Positions 40,953 through 50,443 of a stretch of DNA of 64,000 nt are shown piece after piece. The stretch is from Neisseria perflava (GTDB lineage Bacteria; Pseudomonadota; Gammaproteobacteria; Burkholderiales; Neisseriaceae): the NCBI RefSeq assembly GCF_019334725.1, contig NZ_CP079818.1, positions 1,302,001-1,366,000 of the forward strand. The letters run 5' to 3'. Under the pieces are notes generated by a model. It did not search any database, was not told where the DNA came from, and was given only the letters and a program-made list of their open reading frames with translations. Made by a program: the position numbers and the translations under genes. Position 1 is the stretch's first letter. Each line of letters opens with the position of its first letter.

Positions 40953-42758
40953 CTATTTCTCGTTTTTGCGATACCATTCGATAAAGGCATCGGGTTTGAC
41001 AAAGCCTAATAAGGCTTCGCTATGACTTCCGTCGGCGCGGACAACAAACACGCCCGGAGGGCCGAAGAGGCCGTATTCTTTCAGTAAGGCCTGATGGTCG
41101 GGAGTGTTAGCGGTCACGTCGATTTGGAAGAAGCGCTGCATATCGACTGCTTCGTGTACCTGCGGTTGGTTGAGCGTGTAGGCGGCCATTTCTTTGCAGG
41201 ATACGCACCAGTCGGCGTAGAAATCAATCAACACGGGCTTGGTTGGATCGGCTTTCAAGGCGGCATCCATAGCGGCTTTGAGTTCGCCGACATCAGTAAA
41301 CATCTTGCCGTGGTCGGTTTCTTGTCCGGCTTCGGATGGCGGAACCAACGTTAAGAAGTGGTGCAGGGCAGTGGTTTGTTTATTAAAGCTTTGCCAGCCA
41401 AACCATGAGCCGCCAATCAGCAGTAAAAAGCCCAATACGGCGGCAACTGTTTTCAGACGGCCTTTTTGTTTGCCAGATTTTGCCAAAAGCATAAGGGCGG
41501 GAACAATCATCAGCAAGGTGTAGAGGCCGACTACTGCGAAGTAAGGCAGATGCGGTGTGGCAAGGTATACGGCAACGGCCAGTAAGATAAAGCCGAATGC
41601 GTATTTGATGCCGTTCATCCAGTCGCCTGCTTTGGGCAGGATATGACCGCCGAATGTGCCGATGATGATTAGCGGTACGCCTGTGCCGAGTGCTAATGTA
41701 TAGAGCGCAAGGCCACCCAATACGGCATCGCCGGTCTGGCCGATATAGCCCAGAGCAAATGCCAGTGGAGGCGCAACGCAAGGGCCGACAATCAGGGCGG
41801 ACAAAATACCCATGATGAAAACGGAAATGATTTTGCCGCCGGAGAGTTTGTTGCTTTGGTTTTGGAAATAGGATTGGACGGAGTTTGGCAGTTGGATATT
41901 GAAGAGGCCGAACATAGACAGGGCCAGTACCACCATCAATGCGGCAGCGGCAAGCACAACCCAAGGCTGTTGCAGCCATACAGTCAACAGCGCACCGGTC
42001 AAACCGGCAATCACGCCGACCAAGGTATAGGTCAATGCCAAGCCTTGTACATACACCATCGACAAGGTGAACGCGCGGCCTTTGCCGGCTTTTTTATCAC
42101 CCACGACAATGCTGGAAACAATCGGCAGGAGCGGATACATACAGGCGGTAAAGCTTAAGCCCAAACCTGCGACAAAAAACGCCAACAGGTTGGCGTTTAA
42201 AGTATCCCAAGAGAGCTTGAAGCGGCTGCTGTCGGGATTGTTTGTACTGGGTTGCGTTGGCATTTGGCCGTCTGAAGAGGCGGACGGTTGCAAAAAGCGG
42301 TCTTTGGCAGAAACCGGCTCGTCGCTTTGCGGCTGGTAAACCCCGTTGCCTTTTACGTCAAACTCGGTATCCACAGGCGGATAACACACACCGGCTTCGG
42401 CACAGCCTTGATAAGTCAGCGTCAGTTTGTATTGCGGCGCGGCTTGTTTGTAAGGCAGGTCAACCTGTGCGGTATGGTGGTAAACCGTTTGTTTGCCGAA
42501 GAATTCGTCTTCTTTTTCTTCGCCTTTGCTGAATTTGGGTTCGGCCAAGACTTTGTCAGGATTGGTCGCTGCAACGATTTTGGACTGGTACATATAGTAG
42601 CCGTCAGCGATTTTGAACTGCACGCTGATGCCTTGGTCGGATACATTGACTTGAGGTACAAAGGCTTGCTCGGGGGGCAGTAAATCATTGGCATCTACTG
42701 CGAATGCGAAGCTGCTCAAGCCTAAAAATGCAATGAGGAAATAAAGGAATTTTTTCAT
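40953..42758 (-). CDS. dsbD: Thiol:disulfide interchange protein DsbD
   Basis: 601 residues from the ATG at 42758. Signal peptide, then a periplasmic alpha domain with CAEAGVCYP; a membrane beta domain of eight segments with the two key cysteines in FTACMYPLLP and VGPCVAPPLAF; and a C-terminal thioredoxin-like gamma domain with YADWCVSCKE. It moves electrons from cytoplasmic thioredoxin to periplasmic DsbC and others. Confidence 0.95.
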   Translation of the reverse strand: MKKFLYFLIAFLGLSSFAFAVDANDLLPPEQAFVPQVNVSDQGISVQFKIADGYYMYQSKIVAATNPDKVLAEPKFSKGEEKEDEFFGKQTVYHHTAQVDLPYKQAAPQYKLTLTYQGCAEAGVCYPPVDTEFDVKGNGVYQPQSDEPVSAKDRFLQPSASSDGQMPTQPSTNNPDSSRFKLSWDTLNANLLAFFVAGLGLSFTACMYPLLPIVSSIVVGDKKAGKGRAFTLSMVYVQGLALTYTLVGVIAGLTGALLTVWLQQPWVVLAAAALMVVLALSMFGLFNIQLPNSVQSYFQNQSNKLSGGKIISVFIMGILSALIVGPCVAPPLAFALGYIGQTGDAVLGGLALYTLALGTGVPLIIIGTFGGHILPKAGDWMNGIKYAFGFILLAVAVYLATPHLPYFAVVGLYTLLMIVPALMLLAKSGKQKGRLKTVAAVLGFLLLIGGSWFGWQSFNKQTTALHHFLTLVPPSEAGQETDHGKMFTDVGELKAAMDAALKADPTKPVLIDFYADWCVSCKEMAAYTLNQPQVHEAVDMQRFFQIDVTANTPDHQALLKEYGLFGPPGVFVVRADGSHSEALLGFVKPDAFIEWYRKNEK

Positions 42759-42924
42759 AATATCCACGGATATGCCGTTGAGAAACCGTCATTATAAATG
42801 ATGGGGAAAACAATCGGCTTAATTTATGTTAAATATTGCGAGAGAAATCTAATGCTTTTGAATTATATCGAAATAGGGTTGCCCATATATGACCGATAGT
42901 CTCATGTTATCGTTCAATCTATGC

Positions 42925-42957
42925 CAAAGGCCGTCTGAAATGTTCAGACGGCCTTTG
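42925..42957 (-). terminator. DUS-pair terminator after folE2
   Basis: CAAAGGCCGTCTGAA and its complement are separated by four bases, 20 bases past the folE2 stop. Confidence 0.75.
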
Positions 42958-42976
42958 TTTCTATTCGGCTCGGCTT

Positions 42977-43750
42977 TTAAGGATAAGCGATATAAGCGTA
43001 AGCGGAATGGTTGTGTATCGATTCGAAGTTTTCGCTTTCGACGACGAATGATTCGATGCGTTTGTCTGCAATTAACACCGTGGCCACATCACGAACCATG
43101 TCTTCGACAAACTTCGGATTTTCGTATGCTTTTTCCGTTACATACTTTTCGTCAGGGCGTTTGAGCAAACCGTAGAGCTGGCAGCTTGCTTGTGCTTCAA
43201 CGTAATCGATGATTTCTTCAATGCCTACATCCGCATTCGCAATCAGACTGACCGTCACATGCGAACGTTGGTTGTGCGCGCCGTATTGGGAAATTTCTTT
43301 GGAACACGGACACAATGAAGTAACCGGAACCATCACTTTCAGATTGTGGCTGTATGTACCGGTTTTGATTTCGCCGGTCAGGGTAACATCATAGTCGAGC
43401 AGCGATTGGATGCCGGAGACCGGCGCGCTTTTCTTGCGGAAAAACGGGAAGGAAACGCTGATTTTGCCGGAATGCGAATCCAACAGGGCAACCATATCGG
43501 CGGTCAGTTTGTGCAGCGTATCAAAATCCAAAGCATCGGTTTGTTTTTCCATCAGGGCGACAAAGCGCGACATATGCGTGCCTTTTTGGTCGGCAGGCAG
43601 GAAAACCGTCATGGTCAGGCGGGCGACGGTGGATTGTTCGCCTTCTTTGCTTTTGAGGGAGATTGGAAAGCGCAGGTCTTTGATGCCGACCTGATTAATC
43701 GGCAGGTTGCGTAAATCGCGGCTGGATTGCACGTCTGCAATGGCGTTCAT
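42977..43750 (-). CDS. folE2: GTP cyclohydrolase FolE2 (type IB)
   Basis: 257 residues from the ATG at 43750 (MNAIADVQSSRDLRN), with AGGA upstream. The metal ligand Cys is in VTSLCPCSKEISQYG, and the region AHNQRSHVTVSL is typical of the COG1469 enzymes. It opens folate synthesis and does not need zinc, so it serves under zinc limitation in many bacteria. It is divergent from the trans-sulfuration gene. Confidence 0.92.
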   Translation of the reverse strand: MNAIADVQSSRDLRNLPINQVGIKDLRFPISLKSKEGEQSTVARLTMTVFLPADQKGTHMSRFVALMEKQTDALDFDTLHKLTADMVALLDSHSGKISVSFPFFRKKSAPVSGIQSLLDYDVTLTGEIKTGTYSHNLKVMVPVTSLCPCSKEISQYGAHNQRSHVTVSLIANADVGIEEIIDYVEAQASCQLYGLLKRPDEKYVTEKAYENPKFVEDMVRDVATVLIADKRIESFVVESENFESIHNHSAYAYIAYP

Positions 43751-43928
43751 GCGTGGTATGTCCTTCATGATAGGATTGTTGAGATGCGTGTGGAGGGAAT
43801 CGGCTCGTATCGGCCGATTTGCAAATGCGAGATTATATCACTTGCTTTATCCGCCTGCATTGATTGTTTCTATTTTTCAGATAGTGATAAAATCTTCGAT
43901 TATTCACATCTACATAGGCAGAGACCAA

Positions 43929-45086
43929 ATGAAATTCGCCACGAAAGCCATTCATTCCAGCTACGATTGCGACGAACACAACCGTGCGCTGATGCCGCCG
44001 ATTTATCAAAACAGTATGTTTGCGTTGCACGAGATTGGCGAAAATGTGCCTTACCGCTATTCGCGCCTGAGCAACCCGACCCGTCAGGTCTTGGAAGATA
44101 CCGTTGCCGATTTGGAACATGGTGCGGCCGGCTTTGCATTTTCCAGCGGTATGGCGGGGATTGATGCTGTGTGGCGCACATTCCTGCAACCGGGCGATAC
44201 CATTGTTGCCGTCGCCGATATTTACGGCGGCGCGTATGATTTATTGGTCGATGTTTATCAAAAATGGGGTGTGAACGTTGTTTTTGCCGATTTGGGCAAT
44301 CCGGATAATTTGGACGAGCCGCTCAAAGCGCACAATGTCAAACTGGTTTGGCTGGAAACGCCGTCCAATCCGCTTTTGCGCTTGGTAGACATCAAAGCAC
44401 TTGTCGTGAAAGCCAAAGCAGCCGGTGCGCTGGTGGGTATCGACAACACCTTTGCCACGCCATATCTGCAACAGCCGTTGGATATGGGTTGCGATTTTGT
44501 GTTCCATTCCGCTACCAAATATTTGTGCGGCCATTCGGACGTACTGATGGGCGTAGTCGTTGCCAAAACCAAAGAGCTGGCGCAGCCTTTGCACGACATG
44601 ATGGTTCATACCGGCGCGATTGCAGGCCCGATGGACTGCTGGCTGGTGTTGCGCGGTATCAAAACATTGACCTTGCGCATGAACGCCCATTGCCAAAACG
44701 CACTCGAAATCGCGCGCCGTTTGGAAGCCCATCCTGCCATTGAAAAAGTGTTCTATCCCGGCCTGCCGTCGCACGAACATTACGAACTCGCCCAAGCACA
44801 AATGCCCAAAGGCATCGGCGGCGTGGTTACGGTTTATCTCAAAAACGACACGCGTGAAGCAGCCAATAGCGTGATTAAAAACATGAAACTGGTCAAAATG
44901 GCTTCCAGCCTCGGCGGTGTGGAAAGTCTGGTCAACCATTGCTATTCCCAATCCCACAGCGGCGTGCCGCATGATGTGAAAATGGAAATGGGCATCAAAG
45001 TCGGCCTGCTACGTTTCTCTGTCGGTATCGAAGATGTGGACGATATTTGGAACGATATTTCCAAAGCATTGGATACGACTTTGTAA
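43929..45086 (+). CDS. Trans-sulfuration PLP enzyme (cystathionine beta-lyase / gamma-synthase family)
   Basis: 385 residues from the ATG at 43929. Family marks are YRYSRLSNPTRQVLE, SSGMAGIDAVWRTFL, the PLP-binding HSATKYLCGHSDVLMG with the lysine, and the C-terminal LRFSVGIED. It acts on methionine/cysteine precursors; which member (MetB, MetC or gamma-lyase) cannot be settled from sequence alone. The long upstream open frame to 43707 overlaps folE2 and is not the start. Confidence 0.85.
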   Translation: MKFATKAIHSSYDCDEHNRALMPPIYQNSMFALHEIGENVPYRYSRLSNPTRQVLEDTVADLEHGAAGFAFSSGMAGIDAVWRTFLQPGDTIVAVADIYGGAYDLLVDVYQKWGVNVVFADLGNPDNLDEPLKAHNVKLVWLETPSNPLLRLVDIKALVVKAKAAGALVGIDNTFATPYLQQPLDMGCDFVFHSATKYLCGHSDVLMGVVVAKTKELAQPLHDMMVHTGAIAGPMDCWLVLRGIKTLTLRMNAHCQNALEIARRLEAHPAIEKVFYPGLPSHEHYELAQAQMPKGIGGVVTVYLKNDTREAANSVIKNMKLVKMASSLGGVESLVNHCYSQSHSGVPHDVKMEMGIKVGLLRFSVGIEDVDDIWNDISKALDTTL

Positions 45087-45094
45087 ATAAGGTT

Positions 45095-45136
45095 TAAAGG
45101 CCGTCTGAAGGTGAATAGTTTTTCAGACGGCCTTTA
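45095..45136 (+). terminator. DUS-pair terminator
   Basis: TAAAGGCCGTCTGAA and its complement are separated by 12 bases, nine bases past the trans-sulfuration gene. Confidence 0.75.
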
Positions 45137-45156
45137 GCAATAACCAAGGAATGGAT

Positions 45157-45600
45157 ATGAAAACATTATTCGGTGCATTGATGAGTATGGTAGTTTTAGC
45201 AGCTTGTACATCTCCTTCAGCATCTCAGCCTGAACAAGCCTCTAAAGTGCAGGTGCAAACTCAACAAACGGCGCAACCTACTCTAGCCGCCAAATGGCGT
45301 GTTGTCGCTTTCAATAAATTCACTGAAAAAGATTTGGCCGGTACTGATGCCTATCTGGATTTGAGCGAGATGCCTAAGGCGTATGGCAAGATGGGGTGTA
45401 ACGGTATGATGTTTCAAGCCAATACGATTGGTTCGGACAAAATTGATTTTGGCCATATTGCGGTAAGCATGATGCTGTGTGAAGACATGAAGCTGGAAAA
45501 TGCGTTTTTGCGCAAACAAAGAGTGTGGAACTATCGTTTTGACGGTAACGATTTGATTTTGGAACAAAAAGGCATCAGTATCCGTTTGCGCCGTGAATAA
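45157..45600 (+). CDS. META-domain (HslJ-like) lipoprotein
   Basis: 147 residues from the ATG at 45157, six bases after AAGGA; an ATG at 45151 is too close to that site. The lipobox is VLAAC. The rest is a META/DUF306 domain with the typical GCNGMMFQANTIG, DFGHIAVSMMLCEDM and FLRKQRVWNYRFDGNDL. Such proteins sit in the outer membrane or periplasm; in E. coli HslJ is linked to novobiocin resistance. A precise role is not known. Confidence 0.8.
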   Translation: MKTLFGALMSMVVLAACTSPSASQPEQASKVQVQTQQTAQPTLAAKWRVVAFNKFTEKDLAGTDAYLDLSEMPKAYGKMGCNGMMFQANTIGSDKIDFGHIAVSMMLCEDMKLENAFLRKQRVWNYRFDGNDLILEQKGISIRLRRE

Positions 45601-45604
45601 TCTT

Positions 45605-45642
45605 AAAGGCCGTCTGAAAATAAATATTTCAGACGGCCTTTT
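45605..45642 (+). terminator. DUS-pair terminator
   Basis: AAAGGCCGTCTGAAA and its complement are separated by seven bases, directly after the META lipoprotein gene. Confidence 0.8.
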
Positions 45643-45698
45643 GAATCTTTATAATAAGCCCTATTTGAAACTGATACCGAATATCAAGGAAACCTATT

Positions 45699-46478
45699 AT
45701 GGCAGCTTCTCCAGAAGCCAAGTTTACCGAAGAAAAAGTCTTGTGGATCAAACACCATACGCCTAAGCTGATGACTTTTGCCGTCAGCCGCCCTGAGTCC
45801 TACCGTTTTTCGGCAGGGCAGTTTTCGCGCCTTGGTTTCCGTGACGGCGAGGGCTTTATTTGGCGCGCGTATTCTGTCGTGTCTGCCGAATACGCCGATA
45901 CGCTTGAGTATTTCGCGGTGTTAATCGAAGGCGGCCCGATGTCGGCGCGTTTTGCTGCGATGAAAGAGGGCGACACTATTTTATTGGATAAAACGGCTAC
46001 CGGTTTCCTCTTGCCCGAGCGTTTCCCTGACGGCAAAGATTTGGTCATGCTCTGCACGGGTTCCGGCATTGCGCCTTTCCTCTCCATTATTGAGCAGCCT
46101 GAAATTTGGCAGCGTTTCGACCGTTTGGTTTTGGCGCATTCCGTCTCTTATGCCGACGAGTTGATTTTCAATCAGCGCCTTGCCGATTTGAAAGAGCATC
46201 CGCTGATTGAAGAATATTTCCATAAATTCACTTTTGTTCCGGTTACCACGCGTGAGGAAACGGAAGGCGCATTGAGCGGCAAACGGATTCCCGAATTGCT
46301 GAAGAATGGCGGCTTGGAAGATAAAGTCGGCTTCAAGTTCACCAAGGCCGATACGCGTTTTATGGTTTGCGGCAATCCGGCAATGGTCAAAGACACTTTC
46401 CAAGCCCTGATGGATTTGGGCTACGCCATGCACCGCAACCGTATCCCCGGAGAAATCATGATGGAAAATGGTTTTTAA
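45699..46478 (+). CDS. fpr: Ferredoxin/flavodoxin-NADP reductase
   Basis: 259 residues. FAD-binding FSAGQFSRLGF and WRAYSVVSAEYADTLEYF, then the NADP region MLCTGSGIAPFLSII and FMVCGNPAMVKD. It passes electrons between NADPH and ferredoxin or flavodoxin. It is a single gene with DUS hairpins on both sides. Confidence 0.92.
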   Translation: MAASPEAKFTEEKVLWIKHHTPKLMTFAVSRPESYRFSAGQFSRLGFRDGEGFIWRAYSVVSAEYADTLEYFAVLIEGGPMSARFAAMKEGDTILLDKTATGFLLPERFPDGKDLVMLCTGSGIAPFLSIIEQPEIWQRFDRLVLAHSVSYADELIFNQRLADLKEHPLIEEYFHKFTFVPVTTREETEGALSGKRIPELLKNGGLEDKVGFKFTKADTRFMVCGNPAMVKDTFQALMDLGYAMHRNRIPGEIMMENGF

Positions 46479-46492
46479 CAGATAAATGGTCA

Positions 46493-46521
46493 AAGGCCGT
46501 CTGAAAGTTTCAGACGGCCTT
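46493..46521 (+). terminator. DUS-pair terminator after fpr
   Basis: AAGGCCGTCTGAAA and its complement over a minimal loop. Confidence 0.75.
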
Positions 46522-46555
46522 CAATATTAAATATAGACCGAAAATCAGAGAAAAT

Positions 46556-47563
46556 ATGAATATCAAACAAATTATCCAAGCCCTGCCCAAAGCCGAGCTG
46601 CACGTCCATATCGAAGGGACGTTCGAGCCGGAATTAATGTTTGAAATCGCTAAGCGCAACCATATAGCGATTCCTTATGAAAATGTCGATGCGGTACGGC
46701 AGGCTTATGATTTTCACAATTTACAGTCGTTTTTGGATATTTATTATGCCAGTGCCGGCGTATTGTTGCACGAGGCGGATTTTTACGATTTGACCCGCGC
46801 GTATCTTGAGCGTTGCCGTGAAGACAATGTCGTGCATACGGAAATATTTTTCGATCCGCAAACCCATACTGCGCGGGGTGTGGCGTTTGAAACCGTGATT
46901 AACGGCATTGTCCGCGCCTGTCATGAAGCCGGACAGCAATGGGGTATAAGTACGCGTTTGATTATGTGTTTCCTGCGCCATTTGTCGGAAGAAAGCGCAT
47001 TTGAAACCTTAAATCAGGCTTTGCCTTATAAAGAACACATCATTGGCGTAGGCTTGGATTCGAGCGAATTGGGGCATCCGCCGTCTAAGTTTGAGCGCGT
47101 GTTTGCGCAGGCGCAGGCGGAGGGTTTGTTGACGGTGGCACATGCTGGAGAAGAAGGCCCGCCCGAATATGTTTATGAGGCTTTGGACTTGCTGCATGTC
47201 CGCCGTATCGATCATGGCGTACGGGCGGAAGAAGATGAGGCGTTGATGGCGCGTTTGATTAAAGAACAAATGCCCTTGAGCGTTTGTCCATTGAGCAATT
47301 TGAAATTAAAAGTGTTCCCTGAAATGGCGAAACACAATTTGCGCCGTATGTTGCAACGTGGCGTCTTGGTAACCGTCAATTCCGATGATCCGGCATATTT
47401 CGGCGGCTATATGAACCGCAATTTTGAAGCGCTTGCCGAGGCTTTAGATTTGAGTGCGGAAGAAATCAAAACCTTGTGCACCAATTCGTTCCGCGCTTCG
47501 TTTTTGAGCGAGGAGGAAAAGGAAGAGTGGATACGGAAGATTGAAGGTTTTGATGCTGAATAA
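46556..47563 (+). CDS. Adenine deaminase (adenosine deaminase-like)
   Basis: 335 residues of the amidohydrolase ADA family. Zinc ligands are in AELHVHIEGT and the HAGEE motif (TVAHAGEEGPPEY), followed by RIDHGVRAEED and VNSDDPAYFGGYM. The active site reads GLDSSELGHPPSKF instead of the GDE found in adenosine deaminases, which points to the adenine deaminase branch. It would convert adenine to hypoxanthine for salvage. Confidence 0.85.
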   Translation: MNIKQIIQALPKAELHVHIEGTFEPELMFEIAKRNHIAIPYENVDAVRQAYDFHNLQSFLDIYYASAGVLLHEADFYDLTRAYLERCREDNVVHTEIFFDPQTHTARGVAFETVINGIVRACHEAGQQWGISTRLIMCFLRHLSEESAFETLNQALPYKEHIIGVGLDSSELGHPPSKFERVFAQAQAEGLLTVAHAGEEGPPEYVYEALDLLHVRRIDHGVRAEEDEALMARLIKEQMPLSVCPLSNLKLKVFPEMAKHNLRRMLQRGVLVTVNSDDPAYFGGYMNRNFEALAEALDLSAEEIKTLCTNSFRASFLSEEEKEEWIRKIEGFDAE

Positions 47564-47567
47564 CGAT

Positions 47568-47602
47568 AAAAGGCCGTCTGAAAAAGTTTTAGACGGCCTT
47601 TT
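47568..47602. terminator. DUS-pair terminator with a degenerate arm
   Basis: AAAAGGCCGTCTGAAAA is faced by TTTTAGACGGCCTTTT, which has lost the C of the uptake sequence. It lies between the convergent deaminase and DUF302 genes. Confidence 0.7.
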
Positions 47603-47617
47603 ATGTCGGCGACGGGC

Positions 47618-48097
47618 TTATTCGCCTACGGTTTTTTGTATCAGTTTTTCGGCGTTTGCCAAAGTGTTTGCCACTTCGTCAAAACCGATGCGGCTGCCGG
47701 CGATGAGGGCGCGCGTATCGGTATAGGCGGCGCGTACTTTGCCGTCCGTTTCGGTAACGAGGACGCGCAGGGGCAGTTGCAGGGCGAAGGCGGGGTCTTT
47801 GACCATCAGCGGCGTGCCGGCTTTGGGCGTGCCGAAGACGATGACTTTTGCCGGCTGCATCGTTAAGCCGTTTCGGCGGGCGGCTTCCTGATGGTCAATG
47901 ACGGCAAAAATGTCCATTCCTTTGCTTTTTATGGCGGTTTCAAGGCGGCTGACGGTTTCGTCAAAGCTGTATTTTGAGGTGAGGGTATGCGTGGTCATAG
48001 CGGTTTCGTTTTGGGTGGACGGTTCGCCGGTAGGATGTGCCGAAGCGGTTGAAATGCAGAGTGCGGATGCGGCAATCAGGGGGAGTATGTGTTTCAT
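47618..48097 (-). CDS. Periplasmic DUF302 protein
   Basis: 159 residues. A signal peptide (LIAASALCISTASA, then HP) is followed by a linker and a DUF302 domain: KYSFDETVSRLETAIKSKGM, FAVIDHQEAARRNGL, FGTPKAGTPLM and LPLRVLVTETDGKV. The domain occurs in many bacteria, function unknown. Its upstream neighbour bioB is separated by a hairpin of the foreign AT-DUS type, and the segment looks richer in G+C than the flanks. Confidence 0.8.
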   Translation of the reverse strand: MKHILPLIAASALCISTASAHPTGEPSTQNETAMTTHTLTSKYSFDETVSRLETAIKSKGMDIFAVIDHQEAARRNGLTMQPAKVIVFGTPKAGTPLMVKDPAFALQLPLRVLVTETDGKVRAAYTDTRALIAGSRIGFDEVANTLANAEKLIQKTVGE

Positions 48098-48183
48098 CGT
48101 ATTTCCTTATCGGTTTGTTTATCAGGCTTCGGACGGGGCGGCACGCGCCGCGCCTGATGTTGCGCCGCGTGCAGGAGTGCCGT

Positions 48184-48217
48184 ATGCCGTCTGAAAGCCT
48201 GTCCTTTCAGACGGCAT
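48184..48217 (-). terminator. AT-DUS hairpin after bioB
   Basis: ATGCCGTCTGAAAG at 48184-48197 and its exact complement at 48204-48217. This is the ATGCCGTCTGAA dialect of the meningococcus/gonococcus group, not the AGGCCGTCTGAA used elsewhere in the window. Confidence 0.85.
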
Positions 48218-48228
48218 TATGATGGCGG

Positions 48229-49281
48229 TTAATAGTCGACTTTGATTTTGGGTGTTTCCTGCGCGGCTTTGTATTCTTCTTCCAATTCAAAGCGCAGCGG
48301 ATACAAATTCAATTTTTCCATCAGCAGGCGGTCGCCGTCTTCGTCCGGATTGCCCGTAGTCAGCAGCTTGTCGCCGTAGAAAATCGAGTTTGCGCCAGCC
48401 ATGAAACACATGGCCTGCATGGATTCCGGCATATTGCTGCGGCCTGCGGACAGGCGGACGTAGCTCTCGGGCATGGTAATGCGCGCCACAGCGATGGTGC
48501 GGACAAATTCCGTCCAGTCCAAATCTTCGGCATCGGCCAGCGGTGTGCCTTCTACTTTAACCAACTGGTTAATCGGCACGCTTTCGGGCTGCGGGTCGAG
48601 GTTGGCAAGGCTGGCAATCAGGCCGGCGCGTTCGGCGCGGGTTTCGTTCATGCCGACGATGCCGCCGCAGCAGACTTTCAAACCGGCATTGCGGACTTTG
48701 CCCAAAGTATCCATGCGGTCTTCGTGTTTGCGGGTGTGGATGATGTCGTTGTAGCGTTCGGGGTCGGTGTCGAGGTTGTGGTTGTAGTAGTCCAGACCGG
48801 CTTTTTTGAAGTCTTCCGCCATGCCGTCTTCGAGCATGCCGAAGGTGCCGCACACTTCCATGCCCAAGCCTTTCACCGCGCTGATGATTTCGGAAACGAC
48901 AGCCACGTCTTTGGGTTTGGGGCCGCGCCATGCCGCTCCCATGCAGAAACGGCTGGCGCCGCGCGATTGGGCAATTTTGGCTTTTTCGACGATTTCGTCC
49001 ACATCCATCATCTGCTCTTTGCCCAGATTGGTGTTGTGGTGTGCCGATTGCGGGCAGTAGGCGCAGTCTTCGGGGCAACCGCCGGTTTTGATGGAGAGCA
49101 GGGTGGAAAGTTGGATTTCGCGCGGGTTGAAGTTTTGGCGGTGGATTTCGGCGGCTTGGAAAACGAGGTCGAGGAAAGGCAGTCCAAACAAAGCCTCGAC
49201 ATCGCATTTTTTCCAATAACGCGCAGTCGGATGCGGCTTGCGCTCGGTTTGACGGCGCAAGGCTACGGGAGATACGGTCAT
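48229..49281 (-). CDS. bioB: Biotin synthase
   Basis: 350 residues from the ATG at 49281. The radical SAM motif is GCPEDCAYCPQS (C-X3-C-X2-C); FCMGAAWRGPK, YNHNLDTDPERY and AGRSNMPE are conserved in BioB. It inserts sulfur into dethiobiotin. The frame is open to 49398 but that part overlaps the DUS region. The terminator carries the AT-DUS dialect, a sign of import from another species. Confidence 0.93.
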   Translation of the reverse strand: MTVSPVALRRQTERKPHPTARYWKKCDVEALFGLPFLDLVFQAAEIHRQNFNPREIQLSTLLSIKTGGCPEDCAYCPQSAHHNTNLGKEQMMDVDEIVEKAKIAQSRGASRFCMGAAWRGPKPKDVAVVSEIISAVKGLGMEVCGTFGMLEDGMAEDFKKAGLDYYNHNLDTDPERYNDIIHTRKHEDRMDTLGKVRNAGLKVCCGGIVGMNETRAERAGLIASLANLDPQPESVPINQLVKVEGTPLADAEDLDWTEFVRTIAVARITMPESYVRLSAGRSNMPESMQAMCFMAGANSIFYGDKLLTTGNPDEDGDRLLMEKLNLYPLRFELEEEYKAAQETPKIKVDY

Positions 49282-49374
49282 AGTGTGTTCTTTCGTGTTT
49301 ACAGCGACGCAGTGTCGCTGACGGCTTGACTGCCGGCGCAATGACGGCAGCAGCAGGTTTGAAATCAATATAAA

Positions 49375-49442
49375 AGGCCGTCTGAAACGGCGCAGCAAGT
49401 GTAACGCTTTTGATAATGTAGAGCAAATGTTTCAGACGGCCT
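49375..49442. repeat. Wide DUS inverted pair between divergent bioB and miaA
   Basis: AGGCCGTCTGAAA at 49375-49387 and its complement at 49430-49442, with a 42-base loop. The flanking genes point away from each other, so it is not a gene-end terminator. Confidence 0.55.
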
Positions 49443-49498
49443 GAAATATGGTTTGCCCGGGTTTGCTATAATCGCATTTTTAATTTTTCCGTTTTCTT

Positions 49499-50440
49499 AT
49501 GAACGCGCCCAAAGCCTTCGCCGTACTCGGCCCGACCGCCGGCGGTAAAACCGCACTGGCCTTAAATATTGCCCAATCGCTGCCGGTGGAAATCATCAGT
49601 TTGGATTCCGCACTGGTGTATCGCGGCATGGACATCGGTACGGCCAAGCCGACTGCCGAAGAGCTTGCCGCCGTACCGCATCATTTGATTGATATTATTT
49701 CGCCGCTGGAAAGTTACAGTGCGGCAGATTTTGTCGGCGACTGCGTGCGCTTGGTGAACGAAATACATGCGCGCGGTCGCTATCCGCTGATTGTCGGCGG
49801 TACGATGATGTATTTCCACGCGCTGACGGAAGGTTTGAACGACTTACCTAGCGCGGATGCGGCAGTGCGCGCACAGCTTCAGGCAGAAAAAAACGAACAC
49901 GGTCTGGCAGGCCTATATCGCCGTTTGCAGGAAGTTGACCCGATTACAGCAGGCCGTCTGAAAGCCAATGACAGTCAGCGTATTGAGCGCGCTTTGGAAG
50001 TCTATCTTCTGACCAGCAAGCCTTTGAGCGAACATTTCACAGAGCAGAAGCAGGCTGCGCCCTTATTGGATTTATGCACGGTTGCCCTGATTCCCGAAGA
50101 CCGCCATTTGTTACACCAGCAAATCGAAAAACGCTTTTTAAATATGCTGGAACACGGTTTCCTCGATGAAATGCACGCCTTACGCCGCGATTATCCGCAG
50201 CTGCATGCCGATATGCCGTCTATGCGCTGCGTGGGCTACCGTCAGGCTTGGGATTATCTCGAAGGCGAAACCGATTATGTTACCTTTGTCGAAAAAGGCA
50301 TTGTCGCCACGCGCCAGCTTGCCAAACGCCAGTTGACCTGGTTGCGGAAAATTCCTTTGGCGCACACGTTAGATCCTTACTCAGACAGCGATTATGTTCA
50401 GACGGCCTTAGCCTTGGCGCGTCAGCATTTTCAGGAATAA
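49499..50440 (+). CDS. miaA: tRNA dimethylallyltransferase
   Basis: 313 residues. P-loop LGPTAGGKTALAL, the substrate motif ISLDSALVYRGMDIGTAKP and LIVGGTMMYFHALTEGL are typical of MiaA; SMRCVGYRQAWDYL is in the C-terminal part. It prenylates A37 of tRNAs that read UNN codons. The next gene starts three bases after the stop, so the two tRNA-modifying enzymes are coupled. Confidence 0.94.
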   Translation: MNAPKAFAVLGPTAGGKTALALNIAQSLPVEIISLDSALVYRGMDIGTAKPTAEELAAVPHHLIDIISPLESYSAADFVGDCVRLVNEIHARGRYPLIVGGTMMYFHALTEGLNDLPSADAAVRAQLQAEKNEHGLAGLYRRLQEVDPITAGRLKANDSQRIERALEVYLLTSKPLSEHFTEQKQAAPLLDLCTVALIPEDRHLLHQQIEKRFLNMLEHGFLDEMHALRRDYPQLHADMPSMRCVGYRQAWDYLEGETDYVTFVEKGIVATRQLAKRQLTWLRKIPLAHTLDPYSDSDYVQTALALARQHFQE

Positions 50441-50443
50441 TCC

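Noticed and set aside
48569..49426. 285-codon leftward frame rich in Arg, Pro and His
   Set aside because: It is a shifted frame of bioB; the true frame carries the radical SAM motif.
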